Shown here: positions 62,842 through 64,000 of the stretch, piece after piece | How positions within the stretch are numbered: position 1 is the stretch's first letter | Layout: each line of letters begins with the position of its first letter | Source: Aquificota bacterium | GTDB taxonomy: Bacteria > Thermosulfidibacterota > Thermosulfidibacteria > Thermosulfidibacterales > B14-G1 | Direction: 5' to 3' | DNA: 64,000 nt | Assembly: GCA_015486015.1 (NCBI GenBank) | Contig: WFSL01000024.1 | Span: 121,644-185,643 of the forward strand | Translations under genes and position numbers: made by a program | Notes under the pieces: generated by a model | Told to the model about the DNA's origin: nothing | Seen by the model: only the letters and a program-made list of their open reading frames with translations | Databases searched by the model: none

Positions 62842-63966
62842 ATGTCCATGGACAGGAAGACGGTATTCTACATTCAAGGGGTGGCCCGTTATGGGGGAGC
62901 ACCCGAAAGCCTTTACAGGTTGGCCAGCCGACTAAAAGGTTACAAACCTCTGGTGGTTACATCCCGGGAGGGAGAGCTCACCAAGAGGCTGGCTCACGCA
63001 GGGGTGGAGTTTTTCACTGTAAAGATGGATATGTGGCGCAAGGCCAGGACCTGGCCTTGCCTTCCTTACACAATCTACCAGGTCTACAAAGGAGCGAAAA
63101 AGGGAGGGACCGACATCGTCCACTGCAATACCTTGTGGGATACGCCCTATGGCGTTATTCTGGCCCGGCTCCTTAAGGTGCCTGTAGTGACCCACATCCG
63201 CAACACCCTCGAACATGAGAAGATTAAGAAATACTGGCTCAATAAGGTAGACCTTATCATCGCTGTGAGCAAGGCCGTGGCCCAGCCTTTGAGAGATGCA
63301 GGCCTCCCGCATAAGGTGATTTACAATGGAGTGGACCTAATGGCCTTTGATAGGGAAAGAGTCTCAGGCCGGCAAGTCCGCTGGGAGTTTGGACTGGGGG
63401 AGGCCCTGCTGGTCCTTTTGCCTGGGCGTGTGGACAGTACCAAGGGCCATAAAGAGGCCATTTTGGCCATGGCAAAGGTGGTAAGAGAGGTCCCCCGAAC
63501 GGTGTTGGCTATTGTAGGAGAAACATCCCGTCAGGAGGCAGGGCTTATGAATGATCTAAAAAACCTGGCTCAAAAGGCAGGAATAGGAGAGAGGGTAATA
63601 TTTACAGGGGCCAGAAGCGATATGCCCGCCATGTATGCGGCCGCTGATCTGGTTATCATGCCTTCTCTGGACTCAGCCCGTGAGGGATTTGGTCGGGTCC
63701 TCATAGAAGGTATGGCCATGGGGAAGGCCACAGTGGCTACCAGAACCGGTGGTATTCCAGAGGTGGTGGAGGATGGCGAGACAGGTCTTTTGGTACCCAC
63801 CGAGGATGTTGAGGCATTGGCGAGAGCTATTGTGGAGCTCTTGAGGAATGAGAAGAGGCGCAGAGAGATGGGGGAAAAGGGATACGAAAGGGTGAAGGAG
63901 CTCTTCGATCTGGAGAAGACTGTAGCCCAGGGGGAGGGGGTATATGGGGAACTCCTCAACGCTTAG
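62842..63966 (+). CDS. Family 4 glycosyltransferase
   Basis: This 374-residue GT-B enzyme has TVFYIQGVARYGGAPESLYR at the N terminus, VIYNGVDLMAF, LLPGRVDSTKGHKEAI, and the donor-binding PSLDSAREGFGRVLIEGMAMG with both EX7E glutamates. TRTGGIPEVVEDGETGLLV follows. The start is uncertain: two ATGs (62842, 62848) follow a GGGG, and a TTG at 62779 is also open. It is probably the first gene of another surface-glycan cluster; the last 34 bp of the window carry only a purine-rich stretch that could be a ribosome-binding site. Confidence 0.87.
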   Translation: MSMDRKTVFYIQGVARYGGAPESLYRLASRLKGYKPLVVTSREGELTKRLAHAGVEFFTVKMDMWRKARTWPCLPYTIYQVYKGAKKGGTDIVHCNTLWDTPYGVILARLLKVPVVTHIRNTLEHEKIKKYWLNKVDLIIAVSKAVAQPLRDAGLPHKVIYNGVDLMAFDRERVSGRQVRWEFGLGEALLVLLPGRVDSTKGHKEAILAMAKVVREVPRTVLAIVGETSRQEAGLMNDLKNLAQKAGIGERVIFTGARSDMPAMYAAADLVIMPSLDSAREGFGRVLIEGMAMGKATVATRTGGIPEVVEDGETGLLVPTEDVEALARAIVELLRNEKRRREMGEKGYERVKELFDLEKTVAQGEGVYGELLNA

Positions 63967-64000
63967 AATCCTCCACTTAGTGGCTATCAGGGGGAGGGGC

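Overview
This window reads as chromosomal DNA of a Gram-negative, probably thermophilic and anaerobic bacterium. The Gram-negative call rests on an LPS-export set (kdsC, lptC, lptA, lptB, lptE), an LpoA-like lipoprotein and O-antigen-type glycosyltransferases. Thermophily is inferred from an inositol-phosphate synthase next to a fused CTP:inositol-1-phosphate cytidylyltransferase / CDP-alcohol phosphatidyltransferase, the pair that makes di-myo-inositol phosphate, a solute typical of hyperthermophiles. An 11-gene complex I without NADH-input subunits, a DUF2148 ferredoxin-like protein and a GH57 enzyme suit an anaerobe of the Desulfobacterota / Thermodesulfobacteriota / Aquificota kind. The lineage cannot be fixed from this sequence alone.

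Layout. 0-2 kb (minus): an orphan GcvH-like protein whose lipoyl-lysine position is Arg, and a CCA-adding-type nucleotidyltransferase. 2-6.2 kb (plus): kdsC-lptC-lptA-lptB-hpf-ptsN-rapZ, the classic lpt/PTS-Ntr cluster but without rpoN. 6.2-11.5 kb (minus): ligA, a CcdA-like protein, fmt and a GH57 branching enzyme. 11.6-12.6 kb: hemB. 12.9-22.9 kb (plus): nuoABCDHIJKLMN, closed by a strong hairpin shared with the convergent groES-groEL operon, which has a consensus promoter and a perfect CIRCE operator. 25-25.7 kb: a small zinc-ribbon gene and a decayed feoB remnant. 25.8-30.8 kb (plus): purS, purQ, a DUF2148 gene, a class A PBP and rlmN. 30.8-32.2 kb: thrC (minus). 32.4-40.5 kb (plus): an alpha/beta hydrolase, ino1, the IPCT/DIPPS fusion and four surface-polysaccharide genes (GT39, GT2, WaaL-like, GT4). 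The last gene ends inside a 169-bp inverted-repeat element. 40.7-42.5 kb: a gamma carbonic anhydrase-like protein and a MscM/YbdG channel. 42.6-44.3 kb (minus): a crotonase / 3-hydroxyacyl-CoA dehydrogenase pair with a palindrome upstream. 44.4-45.2 kb: a decayed MoxR ATPase gene. 45.2-50.6 kb (plus): purB, endonuclease V, dciA, a thioredoxin-like lipoprotein, marC, tRNA-Gly(CCC), lptE and holA. 50.6-62.7 kb (minus): LpoA-like, SPOR, argS, dxr, an unknown gene, cdsA, leuB-leuD-leuC-leuA and an aspartate aminotransferase. 62.8-64 kb: another GT4 glycosyltransferase.

How the genes work together. KdsC makes Kdo, and LptC/A/B and LptE move LPS to the surface; the WaaL-like and GT genes build its polysaccharide. 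The PBP1A, LpoA-like and SPOR proteins serve the cell wall. CdsA and Dxr supply CDP-diacylglycerol and isoprenoid precursors. LeuA/C/D/B plus the aminotransferase make leucine and amino-acid nitrogen. Most of the window is ordinary housekeeping DNA. I found no mobile defence system or CRISPR array. The unusual items are the Lys-to-Arg GcvH, the NADH-module-free complex I, the DIP-solute pair, an inverted-repeat element that supplies a gene's stop codon, a repeat inserted in frame into the start of cdsA, and two multiply deleted gene remnants (feoB, moxR).
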